This document shows positions 10,836 to 22,600 of a stretch of DNA of 64,000 nucleotides, in pieces. Both the position numbers and the translations under genes were made by a program. Location of the stretch: positions 8,556,001 to 8,620,000 of the forward strand of contig NC_003282.8 of NCBI RefSeq assembly GCF_000002985.6, read 5' to 3'. A model generated the notes under the pieces. It ran no database searches, was not told the origin of the DNA, and worked only from the letters and a program-made list of their open reading frames with translations. Positions within the stretch are counted from its first letter, which is position 1, and each line of letters starts with the position of its first letter. This DNA comes from Caenorhabditis elegans. Its lineage: Eukaryota; Nematoda; Chromadorea; Rhabditida; Rhabditidae.

Positions 10836-12779
10836 TTCAAAGTCTTCAGTGTTATCTAAATTCAAACAAGCTCAGAAATTTTTTGAGAAATCACATTTAT
10901 GCATTTATTCACTTTTATTTTACTTTATTTATTTTATTCACACTTATTCCTCGAGAGCGTAAATTAATTAAATTAAATGATTCCCAACTATCACCAATCT
11001 ATAATGCTGACTTTTATAATTTCCATAAGATCAAAATTTACGTGATGCTCGAATAACCTTTGTAACCTTTTAGATTGTGTCATCCTGATAAGAAAAGGGT
11101 AAATACAGGGGATTTGCAACGAAAATTCAGTTTATCGTCTTGTGACAACAGCGATTATCAACCAACTGAAGAAAGAAGAGCCATGGCTGTGGATATGATT
11201 GTCGAGCCGAAGTGGGTAGTCCAAAACTTTGGAAACATCCGCATCCTTGACGCCTCGTGGACCTTCAAGCCGAAAGCCGATATTGCCGAATACAAGGCCA
11301 AGTACTACAACAAGTTTGGTGTTGGAATGAATGAGTTGAAGAACCCTGAGTACCTTGCCGAGCACATCAATGGAGCTGCTCACTTCAACTTTGACATTGC
11401 ATACTATCCATCGGAGAATGAGCGGTTCACTTTGTACACTCCAGAGGAATTCTCGTCGTATGTTAAGAGATTGGGTGTATTCAACGGAGATCATTTGGTC
11501 ATCTATGGACGTGGAAAAGATGGTGGTATGGCTGCTGCTTCTCGTGCTTACTGGACATTCAGAGTTAGTTTCAAAATGTATCAGAATAAATTTAAATTCT
11601 TTGTGTTTCCAGTACTATGGTTATACTACCGTATCTGTCTTGAACGGTGGTATTGAAGCATTCAAACTTGCCCAAGGTGTCGTTCAATCCGGTGAGAGCA
11701 TGATCTCATCTGGAAACTATGAAGCTAAATCGGTCGACAACAACATTCTTGCCAAGATGGCTGATATTCCATTCGATAACTTGGCTAGTATCAAGTACTT
11801 GGATGCTCGTTCGAAGGAAGAGTTTATCGGAAAAGTTCCAATTGGATATCCAGACTCGAAAGCCGAAGGTGTTCGTTGCAAGGATGCGATTCACTTCCCA
11901 ATCGGAGAAGTTTGTGCTGCCAAGGGATTCAAGAAGAAGACTGATTGTGATCAAGGTTAGTTGATATCATTTGCAGAAGTTAACTGAATACTTCCAGCCT
12001 TCGCCGCCAAGGGAATCAAAGTCGGAGACACCGTTGTCATTGGTTGCGGAATCGGACTCTCAGCTTCAGCTATTTGGCTCGCGGCTGCTCGTTCCGGAAT
12101 CGTTGCCAAGCTGTACAATGGAGGAGTCCACGAGTTGGCTTACAAGGCGCCACAACATCTCAACACAAAGGGATAAGTGACAATCATTTCTGATTTATTT
12201 CTGCATACAACAAGTCGCTGACGGTGTTTTGTGTTTTTTGGTTTTCATATGCTTTACTTTTGTGAAGTGTATGAGAAAATTGAAGAATAAAGATTGAATG
12301 AAAATGCATAAAAATTGTTCACTTTGATTGTTTTCTTGTCTGTTTTCTGGAGTGACTATATACTTTAAATATAAGTGTCTGCCTATCAAGACTGCTTATT
12401 TCATTTTTCTTTAATAAAATACTTGCATACAATTCACGGAAAATGCATCCCTTCTAAAAATAGACAAATGCCGAATCTCTGTAAATAAACCTTCACACGT
12501 GGAACTACAAGCTTGAAACCGAAATCAATCAAATATTTATCTGAATTGCTCAGTAATTTGCCAGTTTACAAAATTTCAGTCAACTCATTGGATTCTTTTA
12601 AATCTGTCAGATGTAAATTTGTAGTATTCTAACATTTATTTCTACATTTAGTTTTGAAAAAATATTCAAATAAAATGAAAACACGCAATTTGTATGGTAC
12701 AAGTTTAAAATATTGGTGATGATTCGTGGATTTGGTGGGGCGAGTATTTACCGGTATGAAAAGCGTTTCAGACAACAAT
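10836..12779 (+). repeat. Right arm of the large inverted duplication
   Basis: Reverse-complement partner of 7001-8944. The inner edge is at tcaaagtcttcagtg (10836). The outer edge is at about 12779, after which 12780-12834 still resembles 6950-7000 but with several substitutions and a small indel. It carries the second sulfurtransferase gene and the same flanks. Confidence 0.95.
11183..12176 (+). CDS. Thiosulfate/3-mercaptopyruvate sulfurtransferase, right copy
   Basis: Exons 11183-11563, 11613-11955 and 11998-12176, all in phase, give 300 residues. Domain 1 (about residues 10-140) is the inactive rhodanese fold, with DASWTF and INGAAHFNFDIAYYP-type strands. Domain 2 (about 165-290) holds YLDARSKEEFIG and the catalytic loop CGIGLS (Cys near 258). 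The length matches the eukaryotic TST/MPST family. The start was chosen at gccATGg (11183); the frame is open further upstream but that part reads as 5' leader, and a splice-acceptor-like gaaaattcag ends at 11130. A poly(A) signal (aataaag) lies near 12287. The protein is identical to that of the mirror gene, so the two cannot be told apart by product. Confidence 0.9.
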
Positions 12780-12834
12780 CGATGCCTATTTCATATAAAA
12801 TTATTTCTTAAGAGATCTGAGTGGTTTTTTCTTG

Positions 12835-13260
12835 AATTTCAATCCTGGCAATCGGAATTATTTGAAATTTGAGAAATCATTTATCACGCAAAGTACAAAA
12901 GAGTGAAATAAACAAATGCAGGCAGATATAAAATAGTCACGTAGGCAGGTGTTAGGCATGTACGTAGGCCGACAATTATATAGTAAGTGTCTACATCTGG
13001 AAACATTATATACAGCCTGAAACACTATCGGCACAAGGAAGACGGAAGGTGAGAACAGAGGTGAGTGTGAGGTACGCTCATTACACTGTCCCTGGCTGGA
13101 ATATATCGGGTAACGCTAATAATCTAAAAAGAACTTTCAATGAGATCGATGTTTATTTCAAATTCAGTTTTAGCAGAAACAGTTTATATTTCTCATTTTC
13201 CAATTGACTTTGTATCTCTCAATGTATCATCTTCGCGGAGTCTTTCCTTCTTTGAATCAC
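12835..13260. other. Short intergenic stretch beyond the right arm
   Basis: No gene, RNA or repeat recognised. It includes a moderately GC-rich segment around 12930-13110, which could hold regulatory DNA for the right-hand sulfurtransferase 3' side or simply be unique spacer. Confidence 0.3.
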
Positions 13261-14019
13261 TCAATTCACTGAAAAATTCTCAATTTTCGACGGCTCAAAG
13301 AAAAAAAAATCCCACGATTTCTTTTTCTCGAGTTCAGGCTCTTCCGTCTTGTCGGTTTTATCTGAAAAATGTCAGCAAATGTATTAAAAATCAGAGTTTT
13401 CTCACTGATTCCTTCTTCACTTATTTTCTTATCATCATTTTCAACAGGGGCTTCAGCATCTTTTTCCTCGTTTTTCTAAAAGTTTACAAATGGGGTATTC
13501 ACTGAAATTTTTCAAACTTACCGGTTTTGCAGTCTTTCGAACAGATTTTTGCTTTTTCTGTGTCGCTTCCTATAAATAAAAATTGATTGTAGAACGTTTC
13601 TGAAAAAACGCCAGTACCTTCTTTTTCTCTTTCTTCTCCTTTTCCCCTGTTTTTTCTTTGGAAATAGGCTTCCCTTTCTCTTTTGATAAGTTTTTATTTG
13701 GAACTTCTTCCTTTAGTCCTTCAACGTTTCCTCCATCCTTTCCTTCAGTTTCTTGCTTTGATTGTGGTACTTCAATCGGAGTATAAGAAACTTGCTAAAA
13801 TATGTAACATTTGAAAAAACAGATAAACAGATAAACTTGCCGGAGCAGGCCTCTTGACACGTTTTCTTGACATTGTAGACGGATTTTTGGAATTACTCGA
13901 ATATTTATTTTTCTTGGAGCACAGAGTAAAAGTTGGAAACATAAACGAGAATCCGATGATTGATATGATAATGACGATCATTGCTGTTAGTTTTAATATT
14001 TGCTCATCGAGTGGCGAAT
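13261..14019 (-). CDS. Single-pass membrane protein with lysine/glutamate-rich tail (5' end unresolved)
   Basis: Minus-strand exons 13841-14019, 13618-13794, 13522-13569, 13406-13475 and 13261-13361 join in phase and end at a TGA at 13261-13263. The first of these encodes a hydrophobic membrane span (TAMIVIIISIIGFSFMF), followed by a basic patch (SRKRVKRPAP) and then about 140 residues dominated by K and E, ending in EPSKIENFSVN. The topology suggests a short lumenal or outer part and a charged cytosolic tail. The intron at 13795-13840 uses a GC donor (gcaagt). Upstream, 14020-14179 stays open and looks coding (cysteines, GPPEYTWIHK), but no donor there fits the phase needed, so the N-terminus and start are unknown. 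I do not recognise the family. Confidence 0.65.
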
Positions 14020-14179
14020 CTAAAATGAAATAAAGCTTGAAATCGAAAATCAATGACGATTTTTTCTTTTCAACTTTGTGGATCCACGTGTATTCAGGTG
14101 GACCCTTCGCCGTTTGACATCTGAAAATGGCGGGAGTCGTCACATAAAATTCACAGTGAGACGTGTAAGCTTCCCGCAA

Positions 14180-15437
14180 AATTTCAGAGTCAAACAGTGA
14201 CGGGGTGAATATCCGTGTGTTTCGTGTTTCTTTTCATTTCTTATAGTAGTTAGAGAAAACCCAAAGTCATCCACCTGAAAAAATCAAATTAACTTACATA
14301 TTGAAACAAAACAACTTGTTTTCTGAGCCTGTGAAAGTGAAATACATGAATCTTCCCAAAGTTCAAAAATATGTATGCCACGTGAGCTTATCGTGATTTT
14401 AATATAAAGTTCTTTAGCATATTTTTAATTGTATTGTTACTTATTGTTAGTTTTAATGATTTATTTCCAATGGATGATCTACATACAATCTAGCGGGTAT
14501 TTGATAAAGTCGGATCGTACGGCTAATTGTTCGGGGCAAATGTACAAAACTTCTTCTTTCAGAATGAATATTCAGTAATTCTTTCATAAAATTCCTGCCG
14601 TACAAAAATAATTAATTAATTAATCTTAACGATGGCGAACAAAACTCTGATATACCAGGAACAATTTCAATTAAAATAGTCGATAGAAAATCAATTTCTA
14701 TGTTTTTCAATGCTGAAAAGTTTATAATGTGCTAAAAATTACTATTTTACTTTTTTACTAAAAATTAGTTTGATCGAATTTTAACTTCCCATGAACGGGG
14801 GACGAGATTATTTGTTCTCTCTCTCTCTGCTTCCTTCCATCTTTCTTCATTTCAAAAAAGGCATTATTTCATTATAGTGAGAAGCAGGCATAGAAAGAGA
14901 ACTACTACTGCTCCAATAAGAGTGACCACTCGAAAAAGGGTCATTATTTCCGTTTTTGTTTGGCTTCACAGATTTGCATGCTGAATGCATGGAGAATGAA
15001 CTTAGAGTAGGCAAAAGTTTTTAAAGTGAATACATAAATTTTTTAAGAGTTACGTTGAGAATATCGTAAAAATGAATATTTTATTGTATTGAAGAAAAGA
15101 GACGCATGTTGTGTGTAGAATGTGAAATGAATTAATTTTTAAAGAAATGTTCAAAACATGGTAATGGTTATTGTTTTGATGTTTGGACGACGTAATGTGC
15201 ATTTTAGTAGATAGTTGCTGACAACTTTTCTTTTTGTATTCTGAGGACTGCACTAAGTCTCATTCTTCTCTACAGCCTTTTTCCATTTTTTTCATTCAGA
15301 TGCAGCATTCTTCCTATGTTTTGTCACCTGACACAAAAAATTACGCAACACTTGAAATTTCCTATATTTCACATTTTCTCTCTATTTCAATTACTAATCT
15401 TCACTGCGAGTTCTTATAACTCCTTCAACAAGTCGCC
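14180..15437. other. Intergenic region between the K/E-rich gene and the MSP gene
   Basis: No gene recognised. It should contain the promoter of the K/E-rich gene (minus) and the sperm promoter of the MSP gene (plus). A good minus-strand donor (caatat|gtaagtt) lies near 14300 and could end an upstream exon of the K/E-rich gene. A short (ct)n run lies at 14818-14828. Confidence 0.4.
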
Positions 15438-15821
15438 ATGGCCCAATCTGTCCCACCAGGAGACATCCAAACCCAGCCGGGTACCAAGATCGTCTTCAAT
15501 GCCCCATACGATGACAAACACACCTACCACATCAAGGTGATCAACTCATCGGCTCGCCGTATTGGATACGGTATCAAGACCACCAATATGAAGAGAGTTG
15601 GAGTTGATCCACCGTGTGGAGTTCTCGACCCAAAAGAAGCTGTGCTGTTGGCTGTTTCCTGTGATGCTTTCGCATTCGGACAAGAAGACACCAACAACGA
15701 CCGTATCACTGTTGAGTGGACCAACACCCCGGATGGAGCTGCAAAGCAATTCCGCCGTGAATGGTTCCAAGGAGACGGTATGGTTCGTCGCAAGAACCTC
15801 CCTATCGAGTACAACCCATAG
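15438..15821 (+). CDS. Major sperm protein (MSP)
   Basis: Intronless 127-residue protein, exactly the size of nematode MSPs. It starts [15 protein letters not shown] and has the immunoglobulin-like MSP fold sequence ([71 protein letters not shown]). MSP polymerises into filaments that drive amoeboid sperm movement. It is also released as a signal for oocyte maturation. The start context is gtcgccATGg. A poly(A) signal aataaa lies about 20 bases after the stop. Codon use is strongly biased and GC-richer than the neighbourhood, as expected of a highly expressed gene. The family has dozens of near-identical genes, so I give no member name. Confidence 0.97.
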   Translation: MAQSVPPGDIQTQPGTKIVFNAPYDDKHTYHIKVINSSARRIGYGIKTTNMKRVGVDPPCGVLDPKEAVLLAVSCDAFAFGQEDTNNDRITVEWTNTPDGAAKQFRREWFQGDGMVRRKNLPIEYNP

Positions 15822-16179
15822 AGTCCTGTGCTATCTTTTTCAATAAATGATTTTTGAAAGCTCGTTGTTTTTTCTCTTGTTTAAAATTTTCAGATTTAAA
15901 AACGTATCAAATTTGAGTACAACCCAAAGAAGGCTTTTTAGGCACAAAATTTCAGAGTGATATATGTTTACGATTCTATGAGTTCAACCATCCTACACGG
16001 TCAAATTTTTTAACGAATTTTTAAACGAATTTAAACATTAATTTGTTGCTGCCACTTAAATAATACATTCTAATACTCATGGAATTTACAGACACTTTCC
16101 AACATTTTAATTCGTATGTAGAATATATTTATTGTATAGAAAAGTGCAAGCTTTACCAGTACCCAAATAAATAAAAAAC

Positions 16180-16590
16180 TAACATAAACTTTACATTTTT
16201 CTTCTCGGGTTGTATGATCAAAAGTAAGAGTTGCAAATATACCATCCAGTCGTTTAAAATCTATTCCTCCTTGGACTTCCTCTATTTTTGAATTATTGTG
16301 AACAGTCGTATTGAAGAATAATGTTTAAAACTTCCAAACTCGATTGCCTGGGATGATATTGAACTCTCCGTCAAAGTGCTTCCTACTATGTGTACATTCA
16401 GAAAATGTCTTCTTGTATGATACTGGTTTACGGCAGCAGTTGGCAACACAGGGGCATAACTTTCAATTTTATCATAGAATTCTGGTCCGTTCCTAACTTT
16501 CAGTTCTGTTGTCATTTGAACTCATGTTCGGAAGCAAGCAGAGCATCTGATTGTTTTGAACGGATACGATTGAACTCTTGACGATTAGCA
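16180..16590 (-). pseudogene. Possible decayed gene fragment
   Basis: On the minus strand several adjoining pieces read like coding DNA but in different frames. They are: a piece with RQEFNRIRSKQSDALLASEHEFK ending in TGA (~16510-16580), a 77-codon open frame beginning MTTELKVRNGPEFYDKIES (16282-16515), another frame with HFDGEFNIIPGNRVWKF, and a lower piece with EEVQGGIDFKRLDGIF (~16220-16275). No splice sites unite them. This pattern suggests a gene broken by small indels. I do not recognise the family. Confidence 0.3.
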
Positions 16591-16641
16591 AATATGAAAT
16601 CAGAATTTGTACGGTTGGTTATAGTTGTTCTGGTGCACGAC

Positions 16642-19600
16642 AACGATACGATATAGCTATAAACGATACGATATAGCTATAAACAATACGATATAGCTAT
16701 AAACGATACGATATAGCTGTTTACGATACGATATAGCTATAAACGATACGATATAGCTGTTTACGATACGATATAGCTATAAACGATACGATATAGCTGT
16801 TTACGAGACGATATAGCTATAAACGATACGATATAGCTGTTTACGATACGATATAGCTATAAACGATACGATATAGCTGTTTACGATACGATATAGCTAT
16901 AAACGATACGAAATAGCTATAAACGATACGATATAGCTGTTTACGATACGATATAGCTATAAACGATACGATATAGCTGTTTACGATACGATATAGCTAT
17001 AAACGATACGATATAGCTGTTTACGAGACGATATAGCTATAAACGATACGATATAGCTATAAACAATACGAAATAGCTATAAACGATACGATATAGCTAT
17101 AAACAATACGATATAGCTATAAACGATACGATATAGCTATAAACGATACGATATAGCTGTTTACGATACGATATAGCTATAAACAATACGATATAGCTAT
17201 AAACGATACGATATAGCTGTTTACGATACGATATAGCTATAAACAATACGATATAGCTGTTAACGATACGATATAGCTGTTTACGATACGATATAGCTAT
17301 AAACGATACGATATAGCTGTTAACGATACGATATAGCTATTTACGATACGATATAGCTATTTACGATACGATATAGCTATAAACGATACGATATAGCTGT
17401 TTACGATACGATATTTACGATACGATATAGCTATTTACGATACGATATAGCTATTTACGATACGATATATACGATACGATATAGCTATAAACGATACGAT
17501 ATAGCTATTTACGATACGATATAGCTATAAACGATACAATATAGCTGTTTACGATACGATATAGCTGTTAACGATACGATATAGCTATTTACGATACGAT
17601 ATAGCTATTTACGATACGATATAGCTATAAACAATACAATATAGCTGTTTACGATACGATATAGCTATTTACGATACGATATAGCTATAAACGATACGAT
17701 ATAGCTGTTTACGATACTATATAGCTATTTACGATACGATATAGCTATAAACGATACGATATAGCTATAAACGATACGATATAGCTGTTTACGATACGAT
17801 ATAGCTATAAACGATACGATATAGCTATTTACGATACAATATAGCTGTTTACGATACGATATAGCTATAAACGATACGATATAGCTGTTTACGATACGAT
17901 ATATACGATACGATATAGCTGTTAACGATACGATATAGCTATTTACGATACGATATAGCTGTTAACGATACGATATAGCTGTTTACGATACGATATAGCT
18001 ATAAACGATACGATATAGCTGTTTACGATACGATATAGCTGTTTACGATACGATATAGCTATAAACAATACGATATAGCTGTTTACGATACGATATAGCT
18101 GTTTACGATACGATATAGCTGTTTACGATACGATATAGCTGTTTACGAGTCGGATATAGCTATAAACGATACGTATATAGCTGTTTGCGGTACGATATAG
18201 CTATAAACGATACGATATAGCTATTTACGTAGACGATATAGCTATTTACGATACGATATAGCTATAAACGATACGATATAGCTGTTTACGATACGATATA
18301 GCTGTTAACGATACGATATAGCTGTTTACGATACGATATAGCTGTTAACGATACGATATAGCTGTTTACGATACGATATAGCTGTTAACGATACGATATA
18401 GCTATTTACAATACGATATAGCTATAAACGATACGATATAGCTGTTTACGATACGATATAGCTATAAACGATACGATATAGCTGTTTACGATACGATATA
18501 GCTATAAACGATACGATATAGCTGTTTACGAGACGATATAGCTATTTACGATACGATATAGCTATAAACGATACGATATAGCTGTTAACGATACGATATA
18601 GCTATTTACGATACGATATAGCTATAAACAATACAATATAGCTGTTTACGATACGATATAGCTATTTACGATACGATATATACGATACGATATAGCTATA
18701 AACGATACGATATAGCTATTTACGATACGATATAGCTATAAACGATACGATATAGCTGTTTACGATACGATATAGCTATTTACGATACGATATAAACGAT
18801 ACGATATAGCTATAAACGATACGATATAGCTATTTACGATACGATATAGCTATAAACGATACAATATAGCTGTTTACGATACGATATAGCTATTTACGAT
18901 ACGATATAGCTATAAACTATACGATATAGCTGTTTACGACACGATATAGCTATAAACGATACGATATAGCTATAAACGATACAATATAGGCTGTCTACGA
19001 TACGATATAGCTGTTTACGAGACGATATAGCTATGAACGATACGATATAGCTGTTTACAATACGAAATAGCTATAAACGGTACGATATAGCTATAAACGA
19101 TACGATATAGCTGTTTACGATACGATATAGCTATTTACGATACGATATATACGATACGATATAGATGTTAACGATACGATATAGCTGTTTACGATACGAT
19201 ATTGCTATAAACGATACGATGTAGGTGTTTACGATACGATATAGCTATTTACGATACGATATAGCTATAAACGATACGATATAGCTGTTTACGATACGAT
19301 ATATATGTTTACGATACGATATATATATTAACGATATGACATAGCGATAAACGATACGATATAGCTGTTTACGATACGATATAGCTGTTAACGATACGAT
19401 ATAGCTATTTACGATACGATATAGCTATAAACGATACAATATAGCTGTTTACGATACGATATAGCTGTTAACGATACGATATAGCTATAAACGATACGAT
19501 ATAGCTATTTACGATACGATATAGCTATAAACGATACGATATAGCTATTTACGATACGATATAGCTATAAACGATACGATATAGCTATTTACGATACAAT

Positions 19601-22600
19601 ATAGCTGTTTACGATACGATATAGCTGTTAACGATACGATATAGCTGTTTACGAGACGATATAGCTATTAACGATACGATATAGCTGTTTACGATACGAT
19701 ATAGCTATAAACGATACGATATAGCTGTTTACGATACGATATAGCTATAAACGATACGATATAGCTGTTTACGAGACGATATAGCTATAAACGATACGAT
19801 ATAGCTGTTTACGAGACGATATAGCTATAAACGATACGATATAGCTGTTTACGAGACGATATAGCTATAAACGATACGATATAGCTATATACGATACGAT
19901 ATAGCTATAAACGATACGATATAGCTATAAACGATACAATATAGCTGTTTACGATACGATATAGCTGGTTACGAGACGATATAGCTATAAACGATACGAT
20001 ATAGCTGTATACAATACGATATAGCTATAAACGATACGATATAGCTATAAACGATACGATATAGCTGTTAACGATACGATATAGCTATTTACGATACGAT
20101 ATAGCTATTTACGATACGATATAGCTATAAACGATACGATATAGCTGTTTACGATACGATATAGCTATAAACGATACGATATAGCTGTTTACGAGACGAT
20201 ATAGCTATAAACGATACGATATAGCTGTTTACGATACGATATAGCTATAAACGATACGATATAGCTGTTTACGAGACGATATAGCTATAAACGATACGAT
20301 ATAGCTGTTTACGATACGATATAGCTATAAACGATACGATATAGCTATAAACGATACAATATAGCTGTTTACGAGACGATATAGCTGTTTACAATACGAT
20401 ATAGCTATAAACGATACGATATAGCTATAAACGATACGATATAGCTGTTAACGATACGATATAGCTATAAACGATACGATATAGCTATAAACGATACGAT
20501 ATAGCTGTTTACGATACGATATAGCTATAAACGATACGATATAGCTATAAACGATACGATATAGCTGTTTACGAGACGATATAGCTGTTTACGATACGAT
20601 ATAGCTATAAACGATACGATATAGCTGTTTACGATACGATATAGCTGTTTACGATACGATATAGCTATAAACGATACGATATAGCTGTTAACGATACGAT
20701 ATAGCTATAAACGATACGATATAGCTATAAACGATACAATATAGCTGTTTACGAGACGATATAGCTGTTTACGATACGATATAGCTATAAACGATACGAT
20801 ATAGCTATAAACGATACGATATAGCTGTTTACGATACGATATAGCTGTTTACGAGACGATATAGCTATAAACGGTACGATATAGCTGTTTACGATACGAT
20901 ATAGCTATAAACGATACGATATAGCTATATACGATACAATATAGCTGTTTACGAGACGATATAGCTGTTTACGATACGATATAGCTATAAACGATACGAT
21001 ATAGCTGTTTACGATACGATATAGCTGTTTACAATACGATATAGCTATAAACGATACGATATAGCTATAAACGATACGATATAGCTGTTAACGATACGAT
21101 ATAGCTATTTACGATACGATATAGCTATAAACAATACAATATAGCTGTTTACGATACGATATAGCTATAAACGATACGATATAGCTATTTACGATACGAT
21201 ATAGCTGTTTACGAGACGATATAGCTATAAACGATACGATATAGCTATTTACGATACGATATATCTATTTACGATACGATATAGCTATAAACGATACGAT
21301 ATAGCTATAAACGATACGATATAGCTGTTTACGATACGATATAGCTATTTACGATACGATATAGCTATAAACGATACGATATAGCTGTTTACGATACGAT
21401 ATAGCTATAAACGATACGATATAGCTATTTACGATACGATATAGCTATAAACGATACGATATAGCTATAAACGATACGATATAGCTATAAACGATACGAT
21501 ATAGCTGTTTACGATACGATATATACGATACGATATAGCTGTTTACGATACGATATAGCTGTTTACGATACGATATAGCTATTTACGATACGATATAGCT
21601 ATAAACGATACGATATAGCTGTTTACGATACGATATAGCTATAAACGATACGATATAGCTGTTTACGAGACGATATAGCTATAAACGATACGATATAGCT
21701 GTTTACGAGACGATATAGCTATAAACGATACGATATAGCTGTTTACGAGACGATATAGCTATAAACGATACGATATAGCTATTTACGATACGATATAGCT
21801 ATTTACGATACGATATAGCTATAAACGATACAATATAGCTGTTTACGATACGATATAGCTGTTAACGATACGATATAGCTGTTTACGATACGATATAGCT
21901 ATAAACGATACGATATAGCTGTTTACGAGACGATATAGCTATAAACGATACGATATAGCTGTTTACGAGACGATATAGCTATAAACGATACGATATAGCT
22001 GTTTACGAGACGATATAGCTATAAACGATACGATATAGCTATAAACGATACGATATAGCTGTTTACGATACGATATAGCTGTTTACGAGACGATATAGCT
22101 ATAAACGATACGATATAGCTGTTTCAATACGATATAGCTATAAACGATCGATATAGCTATACGATACGATATAGCTGTTACGATACGATATAGCTATTTC
22201 GATACGATATAGCTATAACAATACAATATAGCTATTTACGATACGATATAGCTATAAACAATACAATATAGTTGTTTACGATACGATATAGCTGTTAACG
22301 ATACGATATAGCTATTTACGATACGATATAGCTATTTACGATACGATATAGCTATTTACGATACGATATAGCTATAAACGATACAATATAGCTGTTTACG
22401 ACACGATATAGCTATAAACGATACGATATAGCTATAAACGATACGATATAGCTGTTTACGATACGATATAGCTGTTTACGAGACGATATAGCTATAAACG
22501 ATACGATATAGCTGTTTACAATACGATATAGCTATAAACGATACGATATAGCTATAAACGATACGATATAGCTGTTAACGATACGATATAGCTATAAACG

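Noticed and set aside
10787-10836. tRNA-like T-arm (ggttctcggcttcgcctcgaacc)
   Set aside because: Only one hairpin fits. There is no acceptor stem, D-arm or anticodon arm around it.
11074-11182. N-terminal extension of the sulfurtransferase (LCHPDKK...)
   Set aside because: It has no ATG (opens at TTG) and lies before a strong gccATGg start. It contains an acceptor-like site and matches no rhodanese N-terminus, so it is probably 5' leader.
15524-15814. Antisense open frames opposite the MSP gene
   Set aside because: Shadow of biased MSP codons on the other strand.
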